From Avena insularis (Eukaryota; Streptophyta; Magnoliopsida; Poales; Poaceae): a stretch of 64,000 bases of DNA. The notes below the pieces were generated by a model. It worked only from the letters and a program-made list of their open reading frames with translations. It ran no database searches and was not told the origin of the DNA. Below are positions 21,471 through 33,816 of this stretch, piece after piece (the first letter of the stretch is position 1; each line of letters opens with the position of its first letter). The position numbers were made by a program, and so were the translations under genes. The stretch covers positions 324,314,305 through 324,378,304 of the forward strand of contig CM042689.1 in the NCBI GenBank assembly GCA_023614405.1, given 5' to 3'.

Positions 21471-22791
21471 TTGGTGCCTGCGTTAAGCATGAACATTATA
21501 TCGGGATCTTGTTTATTGCGAGACGGTTACTTGTTTAAGTCCGAGAATAATGGTTGTTCGATTTATATGAGTAATATGTTTTATGCACATGCACCTTTGA
21601 TAGATGGTATATTCTTATTGAATCTCGATAGTGGAAATACACATATTAATAACATTGAGGCTAAACATTTGAAATCGAGCGATAACTCGACTTATATGTG
21701 GCACTGTCGTCTTGGTCACATTGGAGTGAAGCGTATGAAGAAACTCCATTCCGATGGACTTCTTGAATCACTTGATTTCGAATCACTTGAAAGATGCGAA
21801 GCATGTCTGATGGGTAAAATGACTAAGACTCCATTTTCTGGTATGATGGAGCGAGCTATGGACTTATTGGAAATCATACATACCGATGTGTGTGGTCCAA
21901 TGAGTGTAGCATTGCGCGGTGGTTATCGTTATGTTCTTACCTTCACGGATGACTTGAGTAGATATGGGTATATCTATTTCATGAAACATAAGTCCTAAAC
22001 TTTCGAGAAGTTTAAAGTGAGGTAGAGAATCAACGTAACAAGAAGATTAAATTTCTACGTTCTGATCGTGGAGGTGAATATCTAAGTTACGAGTTTGGAA
22101 AGCATTTGAAGAAATGCAGAATACTTTCACAATTGACACCGCCGGGAACACCACAGCGTAATGGTGTGTCCGAACATCGTAATCGAACTCTCTTAGATAT
22201 GGTTCGTTCTATGATGTCACTTACAGATTTACCGCTATCATTTTGGGGTTATGCATTAGAAACAGCCGCATTCACTTTAAATAGGGCACTATCTAAATCC
22301 GTTGAAACGACACCGTATGAATTATGGTTTGGGAAGAAACCTAAATCGTCGTTCCTTAAAGTTTGGGGTTGCGAAGCCTATGTAAAGAAGTTACAGCCGG
22401 ACAAGCTTGAACCTAAAGCGGAAAAATGCGTCTTCATAGGATACCCGAAGGAAACTATCGGGTATACCTTCTATTATAGATCCGAGGGCAAAATCTTCGT
22501 TGCCAAGAATGGATCCTTTCTAGAGAAGGAATTTCTCTCAAAAGAAGTGACTGGAAGGAAAGTAGAACTCGATGAGGTTGTCGAACCTTCTCTCGAACTT
22601 GCGAGTAGCGCAACACCGGAAGAAGTTCCTGTGGTGCCTGCACCAATAAGAGAGGAAGCTAATGATGATGATCATGAAACTTCGGTTGTAGTTGCTACAG
22701 AGCCTCGCAGGTCAACGAGAACTCGTACCACTCTTGATTAGTATGATCCTGTTATGAGTGTCATGTTGGTGGACAACACCGATAACCCTGC
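21471..22791 (+). pseudogene. Angela integrase region
   Basis: This is the GAG-pre-integrase and integrase part of Copia pol. The HHCC zinc site is visible as MWHCRLGHIGVKRM followed by CEACLMGK (about 21695-21825). The catalytic D-D-E residues lie in IIHTDVCGPM (about 21880), LRSDRGGEY (about 22060) and RNGVSEHRNRTLL (about 22160). A TAA at 21996-21998 and a small deletion after it break the frame; a second open stretch, 22106-22741, ends at TAG. The coding sequence is then cut at 22791 by element D, after the codons for DNPA, and resumes at 42309. Confidence 0.9.
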
Positions 22792-25348
22792 TGAAAGTAC
22801 AAAGGAAGTCGCCTAGAGGGGGGTGAATAGGCTTTTAAAATTATTACGGTTTAGGCTCAAGTAAATGCGGAATAAAACTAACGTTTAATTTATTGAGCAT
22901 AAAACCTAGCCACTAAGTTCACCTAGGTGCACCAACAACCTATGCTAAGCAATACAAACAACAAGGTGATAGCAAGGTATAAATACTTCAAGCACGATGG
23001 CTATCACAATGTAAAGTGCATAAGTAAAGGGTTCGGTTGAGAGATAACCGATGGACGCGGAGACGAAGATTTGTTTCCCGAAGTTCACTTCCAAAGAAGC
23101 TACGTCTCTGTTGGAGAGGTGCGATGGTGCAATGCTCTCCGAACGCCACAAATGGCTCACCTCGAGGTGTGGTGGCTCGATGCACACCCAGCGCCACACA
23201 AGGCCTCACCCCGGATGCGGAAGCACGCAACTCACCGACGCCACAAAAGGCTCACCCTATTCTCCCAAGTGCGCACCACAAAAGGCGGGCACTTGCCCCA
23301 CTATGGGACGCTTGAGGGCGGTCACCGAACCCGTACAAGATTGGGGCTAACGCCACAACTCAATTGGAGGCTCCCAACAACAAAGCCACAAAAGGCCAAC
23401 AGTGCCACAAAAGGCCAACAACGCCACAAAAGGCTACAAGACCACAAAAGGTCAACAAGACCACAAAAGGTCAACAATCCAACCACACAACCGTCTAGGG
23501 TTCCAAGGAACCCAAGAGAAACAAGCTCACAAGCTTGAACTCGCCGAATCTCCCAAATGCAAAGGCAAGTCCTTCTCCCCCAAATTCCAACAAAGCTACA
23601 AAAGCTATTGGGGGAAGAAGGGAGGAAGAACACAAGAGTAGAACTCAAACCTATGCACCAAATGCAAGGGCAAGTCCTTCTCTCCCAAATTCCAACAAAG
23701 CTACAAAAGCTATTGGGGGAATAAGGGAGGAAGAACACAAGAGGAGAACACAAAACTCTCCAAGATCTAGATCCCAATGATTCCTTCACAAAGAAGGGAT
23801 TTGACTTGGGGATTGTAGATCTAGATCTCCTCTCTCAAATCCCTCAAAAATATGCAAGAATCATAGGAGGGGAAAGGGAGAGGGAAAGCTTCTTCAAGGT
23901 TGACAATGGAGGAGAGAGAGAAAGCTAAGAACCAAGAAGAAAAGCTAGTGCCCACGAAGGGGAAGAGGATCCCCTTTTAAAGGGCTCCCAGATCTGCCCA
24001 TTGTGGGCATTCGCGACACCTGGCCGGAACTTCAGGTGGGAGGCCGGAAGTTCCGGTGGCACCCAGCCATCGGTCAAAAACTGCGGAGCGAGAAACTGAA
24101 AAAACGAATCATGGCCGGAACTTCCGGCTCTGGGCGGAAGTTCCGCTCAGCCTGGCTCCAACGGTCATCAGACCGTTGACGCCCGCTCCAGAAGCGCAAC
24201 CGGAAGTTCCGGTCAAAACAGACCGGAAGTTTCGGTGAACTTCTGATGCAAGTTCCGACAAAGTTCCGGCAAATAGAACGCTTCAAAACAGAAGGTTACT
24301 GAGCGTGAGCGGAAGAAGACCCGGAACTTCCACCGGAACTTTCGGCGGCAAAGATGCCCTAGCGGAACTTCCGGTGGGAAGCCGGAACTTCCGGTCAGGG
24401 AAATTCCAGAAACCAGAAAACCAGAAATGCAATAACTTTTGCATCCGAACTCCAAATGGGATGAAACCAATTTTGTTGGAAAGATAACGACGAATAGAAT
24501 CCAACAAAAACCTTGGGAGAAAATATCATGAATATATATGTGATCTATCCCCCAAGGTGTGGAGCCGGAAAACTCGCAAGATCAAAAACCGCAATAAGAT
24601 ATGCAAGTGAAATCCTTAGATGATGAGCTAGAGCTTGTTATGATGGTGACCACAAGCTCTAGATCCTCTCATGGACAAGAACCAAATAATAACCAAGAAA
24701 GATGATGATATGAATGCAAAGGTTTGAGCTCTCCCCGAACGATGCAAATGAGACACCCGCTTGAGAGCCCCTCTTGATAGTACGGCTATCTATCCTAAAC
24801 CCGGTCTCCCAACTAACAATACGAGACCGGCAAAAGAAAATCCCTATCAAGAACATACCTTTGCCTTGAGCATCCCACTTGAACTTGATGTAGACCGTCT
24901 TGTTCTTCTATAGTGGGAACACCTTTCTTGGATGCTCTTGCTTGATGAAGATGAAGACTTGCAAATTGCTCCCCCATACCCCATGGGGAAACCTCTTCTT
25001 TGAACTTGTCTTCATCATTCCATGAGCACGAGGATGGCAAGCTTCAAGCATGAGATCTTCTAGAGATGGCGCATCTTGAGCTCGCCCTTCTTCATCCCTA
25101 CTTGAGGTTGATCCATCTTGATGCAACTCTTTGCACAAGCCTTGATCGACCTTCAAGCTCCTTCTTTCTTCATGATTCCAATGGGCACAAAGCCCTTGGA
25201 CATTTCTTCATCTTCCAACCTTGAGACCAACACATGGCCCAAGCGATGCCAATGGACAAACCTACAAGTGAAACTCAATTTACACATTAGTCCATAGAGA
25301 TTGTCATTAATTACCAAAACCACACATGGGGGCATACATGCCCTTTCA
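22792..25348 (-). repeat. LTR1 of D (3' LTR in element orientation)
   Basis: 2557 bp. Inside are a run of CCACAAAAGG-type short repeats (about 23388-23478), a direct duplication of about 100 bp (about 23565-23745) and a cluster of CCGGAAGTTCCGG-like palindromes (about 24013-24400). The open frames on both strands (for example 23071-23538 and 23322-23789) recur in all three LTRs and are not genes. Confidence 0.95.
24013..24400. repeat. Cluster of CCGGAACTTCCGG-like palindromes in D LTR1
   Basis: About a dozen full or partial copies of a GGAACTTCC or GGAAGTTCC core, often with CCGG ends, in under 400 bp. It occurs at the same place in LTR2 (about 32512-32870) and LTR3 (about 41008-41360). Those two copies have lost many single bases within it. 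Confidence 0.8.
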
Positions 25349-28300
25349 ATCTTCCCCATTTTGGTAATTGATGTCAATCCCTTAGCGAGGGTTTAAATAT
25401 GACAATTAACGACCAAAGCGGTTGCCCCAACATCAAATACTACACAAGTATGTGATGTTGGTACAACTACAATATATAGAGCAAACTCCCCCACAATCTA
25501 TGCATGTGTGATGAACTTGAATTTCATTGCATAGATTGCCAACCGTTACCGTTGGTTGAGTTTCCTCTATATATTCAACATGCAAAGCAAACACAAAGAT
25601 GCAAGAGCATGATAGTCAAATGCTTAAGAACACACTCAAAGCAAAGGCCAACTTCCCTTAAACCCTCCAAAACTTCTCCCCCATTGGCATCGATTGCCAA
25701 AATGGGTGAAAAGTTCTAGACGGCCAACATAGTGAGAATTCCTCCAAAGGTGTGCATATGCACAAGGCAAATGACGAGAACTAGGGAGGAAGTAAAACTA
25801 TATTGAGGACCCAAAGAAAGCAAAAAGAAAAGAAAGAAAAGAAAAGGGCTTCAACAAATGAAGCGAGCAATCAAAAGATCCAAAAGAAACAAATGAAACA
25901 CCAACAAATGATGTCAAAAGGAAACAACAACGAAAGGAGTGTTTAAATAAAAATAGAGAAGCTCCCCAAACTTTGTGCAAAGATTATAATACTTGTATTG
26001 AATACAATATGCACAAATATGGAATCCTTGCTCCCCCATAAGCATTTAAACCACAAGAAACGAGAAAGAAGGAACATGTGCATCATTAAATGAATTATAG
26101 AAGCTCCCCAAAGATTGTGCACCAATTATAGTAATTATATTTGGAAACAAAATGCACAACCATGGAATCCTCACTCCTTCAAAACCATTTAGCAATGCAC
26201 ACAAAATACAATAACTTGGAAACCACCGAAGAATCAAAATGAAGTAAGAGGTGATCTCCAAGAAATGCAAAAACAACCAAATATTGATCTTCTCTTGTGT
26301 GTATAAATTTTTAGGTGGAAAGTATCACAAAGACATATAACCACAAATAAACATTCACACACAAAATAGATACTCAAGAAAGCACATGAAGACCCAAAAA
26401 GAAGTCATAGAATATACCAATAAGATGTTTTGCTTGAGAGCATGCCCAAGGGCTCAAATATATCTTATTGTACATCAATGAGCTTCAAACACCAACATAC
26501 ACCATACAACCTAACTATTCTCAAGGGAAGAAGAGGATAGAAGGAATATATGGAGAAAGGTAACAAGTATCACAAGATAGAAATCAACTTGGCAAGAATA
26601 CTCACTATTGCACATGAGAGATATTGAGGAAACGATATGCAACAAAATTGCTAGATTAACATATTTGGGATTAGTGAATCATGAGCATGATTTAGTATAG
26701 TCCCCATTATATGCACTCATCTCAACATACACACATTTGCAATAGAGAGAACTCTTCAAAGCCAAAACAAGAAATCCTACATATGGAAGAACACAAATTC
26801 ATGCCAACAAGCAACCTACACAAGGTTGGGAACAAGATATGTATGCATGAGAGAGAGATACTTGTTACCGAGATATAATTGGTAGGATGAAGAAGATATG
26901 AAATCGTTGATCATCCTAACTTGCATCCAACTAACATGTAGACACCACTTCTTCCTTGTTCAAGATACAAGCACCCAATATATATCTCCAATGCACCTAA
27001 AAGACAATTAAGTACACTATGGTCCCCAAACAAATTGGGTCCAAAGTAGTTAGTGAAACTACAATACATAGGAGAGCCCCCACACAAATATGTGCATATT
27101 GATATGAAATTGAATTTCATGCACATCTTAGCCCATTAGGATTTGGTGGAGTTTCTCCTATATATTGGATCAAAAGCAAGCATGCCATAATATATACAAG
27201 AAGTAACTATGCATGCAAAGGCTTTCAAGAACCAAAGGAGATACAATTTGAACAAAAACACCAAGTAAACCAATAAGACACACACAAAAGTGTGACTCGA
27301 CAAAAGGTGTCCAAATTGTATCAAGAGCCAAATCAACACATGAAAGAGCACAAGTTCAACAAATGAACTCGAAAGAGCCAAAGAAAAGGATAAGAAAATA
27401 CCAAGGCTCAATTTATCTCATCCTAAAAGAACAAAACAAGTGAAACGGAATGAGATAAAGCCAACTCCCAACGATAGCAAGGAAATAATAACCAAAACAA
27501 ACTCTTCATACCTTTCATGATGGCACACAAAGTACCAACACAAAAAGGATCGAGCTTCCAAGCAAGAAGGATCAAATCAAGAAGCATAAAACAATGTTCT
27601 AGATAATATAGGAGAGCTCCCCCATAAGTAGAGCATTATATATAATTTTGCCTTTGAATGCAAGATGCCCACAAATGAGACCATCACTACTACCTACACT
27701 AAATAAAACACAAGGGAAAATAAATAAAATAAGAATATCCACAAGGGGCAAGGAAAGCTTGGGAGCAAATAGAAAAACATTTTATTGGCCAAAGATAATA
27801 TAAATAAGAAAAGGCCAAAACGAATATGATCAAAGAATCCTACCATATATTAAATACTAATTGTCCAAGGACAAAAAGTAATAGGGATAATTTTCCCGAG
27901 GTAGTTTGCAAGGATATCCAAGATCATATTCGCACAAAGAAGCATATAACAAGATAGGAATTAAGCTTGATGCTTCGAAAGAGATTCTTGATTGCTTCAA
28001 ATAGTCACACAATCACTAGTGATTGGATTAAATAGAAGCAAGTGGTTCCCATGAGGATATGTAGATCCAAATATGAGGAAACACATACCAAGAATCACTA
28101 TCACGAACAAGATCCAAAAGATGAGCAATAAAAACATTTAAGCAAATTGGAACTTGTATGAGCAAATGTGCCACATAGGAACTAGATAATTCTCAATATC
28201 AAATCTAAGTGGCACTACCTCAAATGTCCACATTTTCTAGGTTTGTAATATACATAAAGCATATGACTCCCCCATAATGTGATAAACCAAGAAATCTCAA

Positions 28301-28838
28301 CAAGAGGCAAAAGATCAAACTAGAGGTATTAATGGACATTATGGAAACTTGAGTTTCTCATGAGAGAGACAAACCACATAGAGACAACAAAATGACTACT
28401 AAGTGGTTTTCTCATGTACACACATTTTAGGATTGTGGAATGCCCAATCATGACACTCCCCCAAAACGGAATAGTCCATTAATCCCTCACAAGAGCCAAA
28501 TAAGATACCTACTAGAATCAAAAAAGGCTCAAAACCAAGAAACACAAATACATGGTGTGCCAACCAACATACACAAAGATAATTCATAGGTCAATATAAG
28601 TAAGTGGGAAGCACAACATGTACAAGCACATGCAAGGTACAAAACCAACACATGCACAAGGGAGCAAGTAACTATAAATGTAAAGGAGTTTAGCACAAGT
28701 TACCGAAGGAGGAACATTGGATAAGGAATAGAAGCATGATAACCAATGACTTGACTTTGACAACAAGAATATAATGAAGATCTCTCAACTCTTCATAAGA
28801 TAGCCAAGTCTCCAATGCCCTCCAAAAACACCTATTGA
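25349..28838 (-). other. Non-coding 3' part of D body 1
   Basis: About 3.5 kb downstream of gag where pol would be expected. The plus strand is A-rich and neither strand has a frame longer than about 90 codons. No RT, integrase or RNase H motif was found. The polypurine tract abuts LTR1 at about 25349-25362. This lack of pol makes D dependent on another element. Confidence 0.85.
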
Positions 28839-31229
28839 TCAAGTTTTAGCTTGTTGGTCCCCAACCAAGTTGGGTCCTAAGAAGTTAGTCACAATAGGCT
28901 TGGCCACCCAAATGGTTCTTTTCTTGACACCACTTTGGGCACCAACAAATTTGGCAAACACATTGCCACCCTCATCCTTACTAAGTGAATAAGCATCATC
29001 AAACAAGATAGGATGGGATGAGGAGATACCCATGGTGCATGAGGAAGAAAGGTGCCCCTTCTCACGACATATGTAGCAAGTTCTTCTCTTGTCTTTCTTA
29101 TTGGGAGGAGCTGCACCATGAAGAAGAGCTTGAGGCTTCTTGAGAAGTGGCCCATCTTGAGCTTGTGGAGGAGCTTGAGGCTGCTTCCCCCGTTGCTTCT
29201 CACTAAGAGGCTTCTTCTTCAATGGGCAATCCCTCACATGATGCCCTTCTTCCTTGCACTTGAAGCACACAATGTTGGCCGGATTCTTCACTTGTCCTTG
29301 GCCCTTCTTGTTGCCCTTGTGCTTCAACAAGATAGTGGACTTGCTCTTGGTGTTGGAGTTAAATCCAAGCCCACTCTTGTCACTTGGGGGGCGTCGCACA
29401 CTCAACATATTCTTGAGCGTGGTCTTCCCTTCATGACACCTTTTCAAGTCATTCTTCAAAGAAGTGACTTGAGCCTTGAGCTCTTTGACTTCCTCTACAT
29501 GGTTAATATCAACAACAATACTAGAGGAAGTAGAAGCTTCATTGTTAGAGCAACAAGGCAAAGGATGCAGTTCATCACAAGATTTAGCATGGCTGTGAGA
29601 GGATGAATTACAAGGACTAGCACATGGCAATATAACATTTGGAGTAGATATAGTGCTAATGTCCACATGAGGCCCACTAGATGTTACCTTTGACACAATG
29701 GCCTCATGAGCTAACTCTAGCCTACCATGGGAGAGTAGAAGATCCTCATGCGAGCTTGAGAGGTTGGCATGACTTTCTTCTAATCTCCCATAGTTGCTTG
29801 TTAGCAAAGCAAGTTGAGCCTTTAGCTCAACATTCTCCTTCAAGATAGATGCTTCACATGAAATAGAGTTAGTAGCACAAGCATCATCAATTAAAGCAAG
29901 AGGTGAGGGCAACTTGGAAAGCTCTTTATAATATGAAGCTTTAAGTTGCTCATGTAACTCGGTGAGTTTGATGAGCTCACCCTTGATGACCCTAGAGCCA
30001 TTGTTGAGGTGCTCAAAATCCTCAAGGAGTTTAGCATAGGCAACTTCAAGTTCATCATTTTTAATTTGAAGAGCACTTGCCACCTCAAACTCTCTATCAT
30101 GAGATTTCCTTACTCTAGATAGCTCTAGAGCAAAGGCCTCCTCAAGAGATTCCTTAGTGGTTTGTTCCTCTTCAAGAGCTTCATTTAGGTTGGCAATTTC
30201 ATTAGCATACTCACGCTCAAGACTACTTATTTTATCTATTTTGTCCTCATGCTCATATATTAGTTGCCTACTTTCAATAGCACAAGTCAAGATTTTAATG
30301 AAAGTAGAGCAAGCATTTTTATTAGGATGAAGAGCATGAAGTACTAGCCCTCCCTTCTCTTTTAGAGAAGCAACATCATTATTTACTTCTACATGATCAA
30401 CATTCACATCATCATGAGATATATTGGAGTCCAAAGGAGAGGTTACCTTTGAACCCTTAGCCATGAGGCACAAGTGAACATTGGAAGAAGATGATGATGA
30501 GGGAACACATGAAGCTCTAATGACAACTTTGCCTTGGCCCACACATTCTTCACTTTCCTCTACATGGTTAGCAACACAAGAACTAGAGGAAATGGAAGCA
30601 CATTTATCATGGCAACAAGGCAAAGCAAGCATATCATCATGAGATATATCCAATTCATTTCTACAAGATATGCAGGGGCAATCAACACTAGGATATAAAT
30701 CACATATGGTCCTACAAGTGTTCATGCCCAAAGATACAACATTGCAATGAGATAGAGACAAAGAATCATGAATGGAAATCTCACTATCTACATTGCAAGT
30801 TCTATCACCACTCACCATATCATTACCTTGTGACAACTCACATGATGGTGTAGTGGAAGAAGATGAGAACTCATCGCGGCCGGAGGTGGAGGGAACACAA
30901 TCATCCTCATCAAGCTTGGACACATCATATTTTGCTTGAAGCTTGGTCCATATATCATGGGCATTCCGGAAAGGCATGATTGAGGAAAGAACTACAAAGC
31001 TCACAACATTAACAAGCACATTAGATGCTTGAGCTTCGAGATAAGAGTTTGTCTTCTCCTCCAAAGATAGATTTTGGGGATCCTTAGGAGAAGACAAGCC
31101 CATATCTAGAATTCGCTCAATGGTTGGGTCAATGGACCGAAAATGACTAAGCATGCGAGTACGCCAAACATCATAATGTGTGCCATCAAAAGAAAATGTG
31201 TGAGAGTGCACTAAACCCCTAGGAGACAT
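28839..31229 (-). CDS. Gag polyprotein of D, intact copy
   Basis: 796 residues from ATG at 31229 (MSPRGLVHSHTF) to TAG at 28839. The frame is open back to 31295, but that part lies in the LTR and primer site, so I take the later ATG. The N-terminal 110 residues (FDGTHYDVWRTRM and IWTKLQAKYDV) look like a UBN2/Copia-type capsid domain. A Ser- and Cys-rich linker follows. A long coiled coil spans about residues 315-460 with a second short one near 490-525. Two CCHC knuckles are present: CFKCKEEGHHVRDC near 653-667 and CYICREKGHLSSSC near 718-731. It would package element RNA into virus-like particles in the cytoplasm, with enzymes supplied in trans. No protease motif is present. The intact frame is notable among decayed neighbours; body 2 carries a broken copy. 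Confidence 0.85.
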   Translation of the reverse strand: MSPRGLVHSHTFSFDGTHYDVWRTRMLSHFRSIDPTIERILDMGLSSPKDPQNLSLEEKTNSYLEAQASNVLVNVVSFVVLSSIMPFRNAHDIWTKLQAKYDVSKLDEDDCVPSTSGRDEFSSSSTTPSCELSQGNDMVSGDRTCNVDSEISIHDSLSLSHCNVVSLGMNTCRTICDLYPSVDCPCISCRNELDISHDDMLALPCCHDKCASISSSSCVANHVEESEECVGQGKVVIRASCVPSSSSSSNVHLCLMAKGSKVTSPLDSNISHDDVNVDHVEVNNDVASLKEKGGLVLHALHPNKNACSTFIKILTCAIESRQLIYEHEDKIDKISSLEREYANEIANLNEALEEEQTTKESLEEAFALELSRVRKSHDREFEVASALQIKNDELEVAYAKLLEDFEHLNNGSRVIKGELIKLTELHEQLKASYYKELSKLPSPLALIDDACATNSISCEASILKENVELKAQLALLTSNYGRLEESHANLSSSHEDLLLSHGRLELAHEAIVSKVTSSGPHVDISTISTPNVILPCASPCNSSSHSHAKSCDELHPLPCCSNNEASTSSSIVVDINHVEEVKELKAQVTSLKNDLKRCHEGKTTLKNMLSVRRPPSDKSGLGFNSNTKSKSTILLKHKGNKKGQGQVKNPANIVCFKCKEEGHHVRDCPLKKKPLSEKQRGKQPQAPPQAQDGPLLKKPQALLHGAAPPNKKDKRRTCYICREKGHLSSSCTMGISSSHPILFDDAYSLSKDEGGNVFAKFVGAQSGVKKRTIWVAKPIVTNFLGPNLVGDQQAKT

Positions 31230-31266
31230 CTTTACTCTCGAGGCGGTGAAGCCTAAAAGCGAGAGA

Positions 31267-31282
31267 CCTCGCTCTGATACCA
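31267..31282 (-). other. Primer-binding site of D body 1
   Basis: The minus strand reads TGGTATCAGAGCGAGG two bases after the end of LTR2. It is a full match to the initiator Met-tRNA type. The equivalent for body 2 is at 39748-39763. Confidence 0.9.
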
Positions 31283-31284
31283 AT

Positions 31285-33816
31285 TGAAAGTACAAAGGAA
31301 GTCGCCTAGAGGGGAGTGAATAGGCTTTTAAAATTATTACGGTTTAGGCTCAAGTAAATGCGGAATAAAACTAACGTTTAATTTATTGAGCACAAAACCT
31401 AGCCACTAAGTTCACCTAGGTGCACCAACAACCTATGCTAAGAAATACAAGCAACAAGGTGATAGCAAGGTATAAATACTTCAAGCACGATGGCTATCAC
31501 AATGTAAAGTGCATAAGTAAAGGGTTCGGTTGAGAGATAACCGATGGACGCGGAGACGAAGATTTGTTTCCCGAAGTTCACTTCCAAAGAAGCTACGTCT
31601 CTGTTGGAGAGGTGCGATGGCGCAATGCTCTCCGAACGCCACAAATGGCTCACCTCGAGGTGTGGTGGCTCGATGCACACCCAGCGCCACACAAGGCCTC
31701 ACCCCGGATGCGGAAGCACGCAACTCACCGACGCCACAAAAGGCTCACCCTATTCTCCCAAGTGCGCACCACAAAAGGCGGGCACTTGCCCCACTATGGG
31801 ACGCTTGAGGGCGGTCACCGAACCCGTACAAGATTGGGGCTAACGCCACAACTCAATTGGAGGCTCCCAACAACAAAGCCACAAAAGGCCAACAGTGCCA
31901 CAAAAGGCCAACAACGCCACAAAAGGCTACAAGACCACAAAAGGTCAACAAGACCACAAAAGGTCAACAATCCAACCACACAACCGTCTAGGGTTCCAAG
32001 GAACCCAAGAGAAACAAGCTCACAAGCTTGAACTCGCCGAATCTCCCAAATGCAAAGGCAAGTCCTTCTCCCCCAAATTCCAACAAAGCTACAAAAGCTA
32101 TTGGGGGAAGAAGGGAGGAAGAACACAAGAGTAGAACTCAAACCTATGCACCAAATGCAAGGGCAAGTCCTTCTCTCCCAAATTCCAACAAAGCTACAAA
32201 AGCTATTGGGGGAATAAGGGAGGAAGAACACAAGAGGAGAACACAAAACTCTCCAAGATCTAGATCCCAATGATTCCTTCACAAAGAAGGGATTTGACTT
32301 GGGATTGTAGATCTAGATCTCTCTCAAATCCCTCAAAAATATGCAAGAATCATAGGAGGGGAAAGGGAGAGGGAAAGCTTCTTCAAGGTTGACAATGGAG
32401 GAGAGAGAGAAAGCTAAGAACCAAGAAGAAAAGCTAGTGCCCACGAAGGGGAAGAGGATCCCCTTTTAAAGGGCTCCCAGATCTGCCCATTGTGGGCATT
32501 CGCGACACCTGGCCGGAACTTCAGGTGGGAGGCCGGAAGTTCCGGTGGCACCCAGCCATCGGTCAAAAATGAGCGAAACTGAAAAAAGCGAATCATGGCC
32601 GGAACTTCCGGCTCTGGCGAAGTTCCGCTCAGCTGGCTCAACGGTCATCGGACCGTTGACGCCCGCTCGAGCGCATCGGAAGTTCGGTCAAAACAGACCG
32701 GAAGTTTGGTGAACTTCGATGCAAGTTCCGACAAAGTTCGCAAATAGAACGCTTCAAAACAGAAGGTTCTTGGCGTGAGCGGAAGAAGACCCGGAACTTC
32801 CACCGGAACTTTCGGCGGCAAAGATGCCCTAGCGGAACTTCCGGTGGGAAGCCGGAACTTCCGGTCAGGGAAATTCCAGAAACCAGAAAACCAGAAATGC
32901 AATAACTTTTGCATCCGAACTCCAAATGGGATGAAACCAATTTTGTTGGAAAGATAACGACGAATAGAATCCAACAAAAACCTTGGGAGAAAATATCATG
33001 AATATATATGTGATCTATCCCCCAAGGTGTGGAGCCGGAAAACTCGCAAGATCAAAAACCGCAATAAGATATGCAAGTGAAATCCTTAGATGATGAGCTA
33101 GAGCTTGTTATGATGGTGACCACAAGCTCTAGATCCTCTCATGGACAAGAACCAAATAATAACCAAGAAAGATGATGATATGAATGCAAAGGTTTGAGCT
33201 CTCCCCGAACGATGCAAATGAGACACCCGCTTGAGAGCCCCTCTTGATAGTACGGCTATCTATCCTAAACCCGGTCTCCCAACTAACAATACGAGACCGG
33301 CAAAAGAAAATCCCTATCAAGAACATACCTTTGCCTTGAGCATCCCACTTGAACTTGATGTAGACCGTCTTGTTCTTCTATAGTGGGAACACCTTTCTTG
33401 GATGCTCTTGCTTGATGAAGATGAAGACTTGCAAATTGCTCCCCATACCCCATGGGAAACCTCTTCTTTGAACTTGTCTTCATCATTCCATGAGCACGAG
33501 GATGGCAAGCTTCAAGCATGAGATCTTCTAGAGATGGCGCATCTTGAGCTCGCCCTTCTTCATCCCTACTTGAGGTTGATCCATCTTGATGCAACTCTTT
33601 GCACAAGCCTTGATCGACCTTCAAGCTCCTTCTTTCTTCATGATTCCAATGGGCACAAAGCCCTTGGACATTTCTTCATCTTCCAACCTTGAGACCAACA
33701 CATGGCCCAAGCGATGCCAATGGACAAACCTACAAGTGAAACTCAATTTACACATTAGTCCATAGAGATTGTCATTAATTACCAAAACCACACATGGGGG
33801 CATACATGCCCTTTCA
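31285..33816 (-). repeat. LTR2 of D (shared middle LTR)
   Basis: 2532 bp. It serves as 5' LTR of body 1 and 3' LTR of body 2. By eye its first 340 bp (plus-strand left) share with LTR3 several bases that differ in LTR1. The right-hand part shares with LTR1 many bases that differ in LTR3. Numerous one-base deletions cluster at 32570-32760. Confidence 0.95.

Noticed and set aside
23388..23478. Regularly spaced ccacaaaagg repeats as a CRISPR-like array
   Set aside because: The spacing is short and irregular, the repeats are degenerate, the site is inside an LTR and the genome is a plant.
23322..23789. 155-codon frames on both strands of the D LTR, present again at 31564-32282
   Set aside because: They repeat because the LTR repeats. 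They overlap each other on opposite strands and consist of short sequence repeats.
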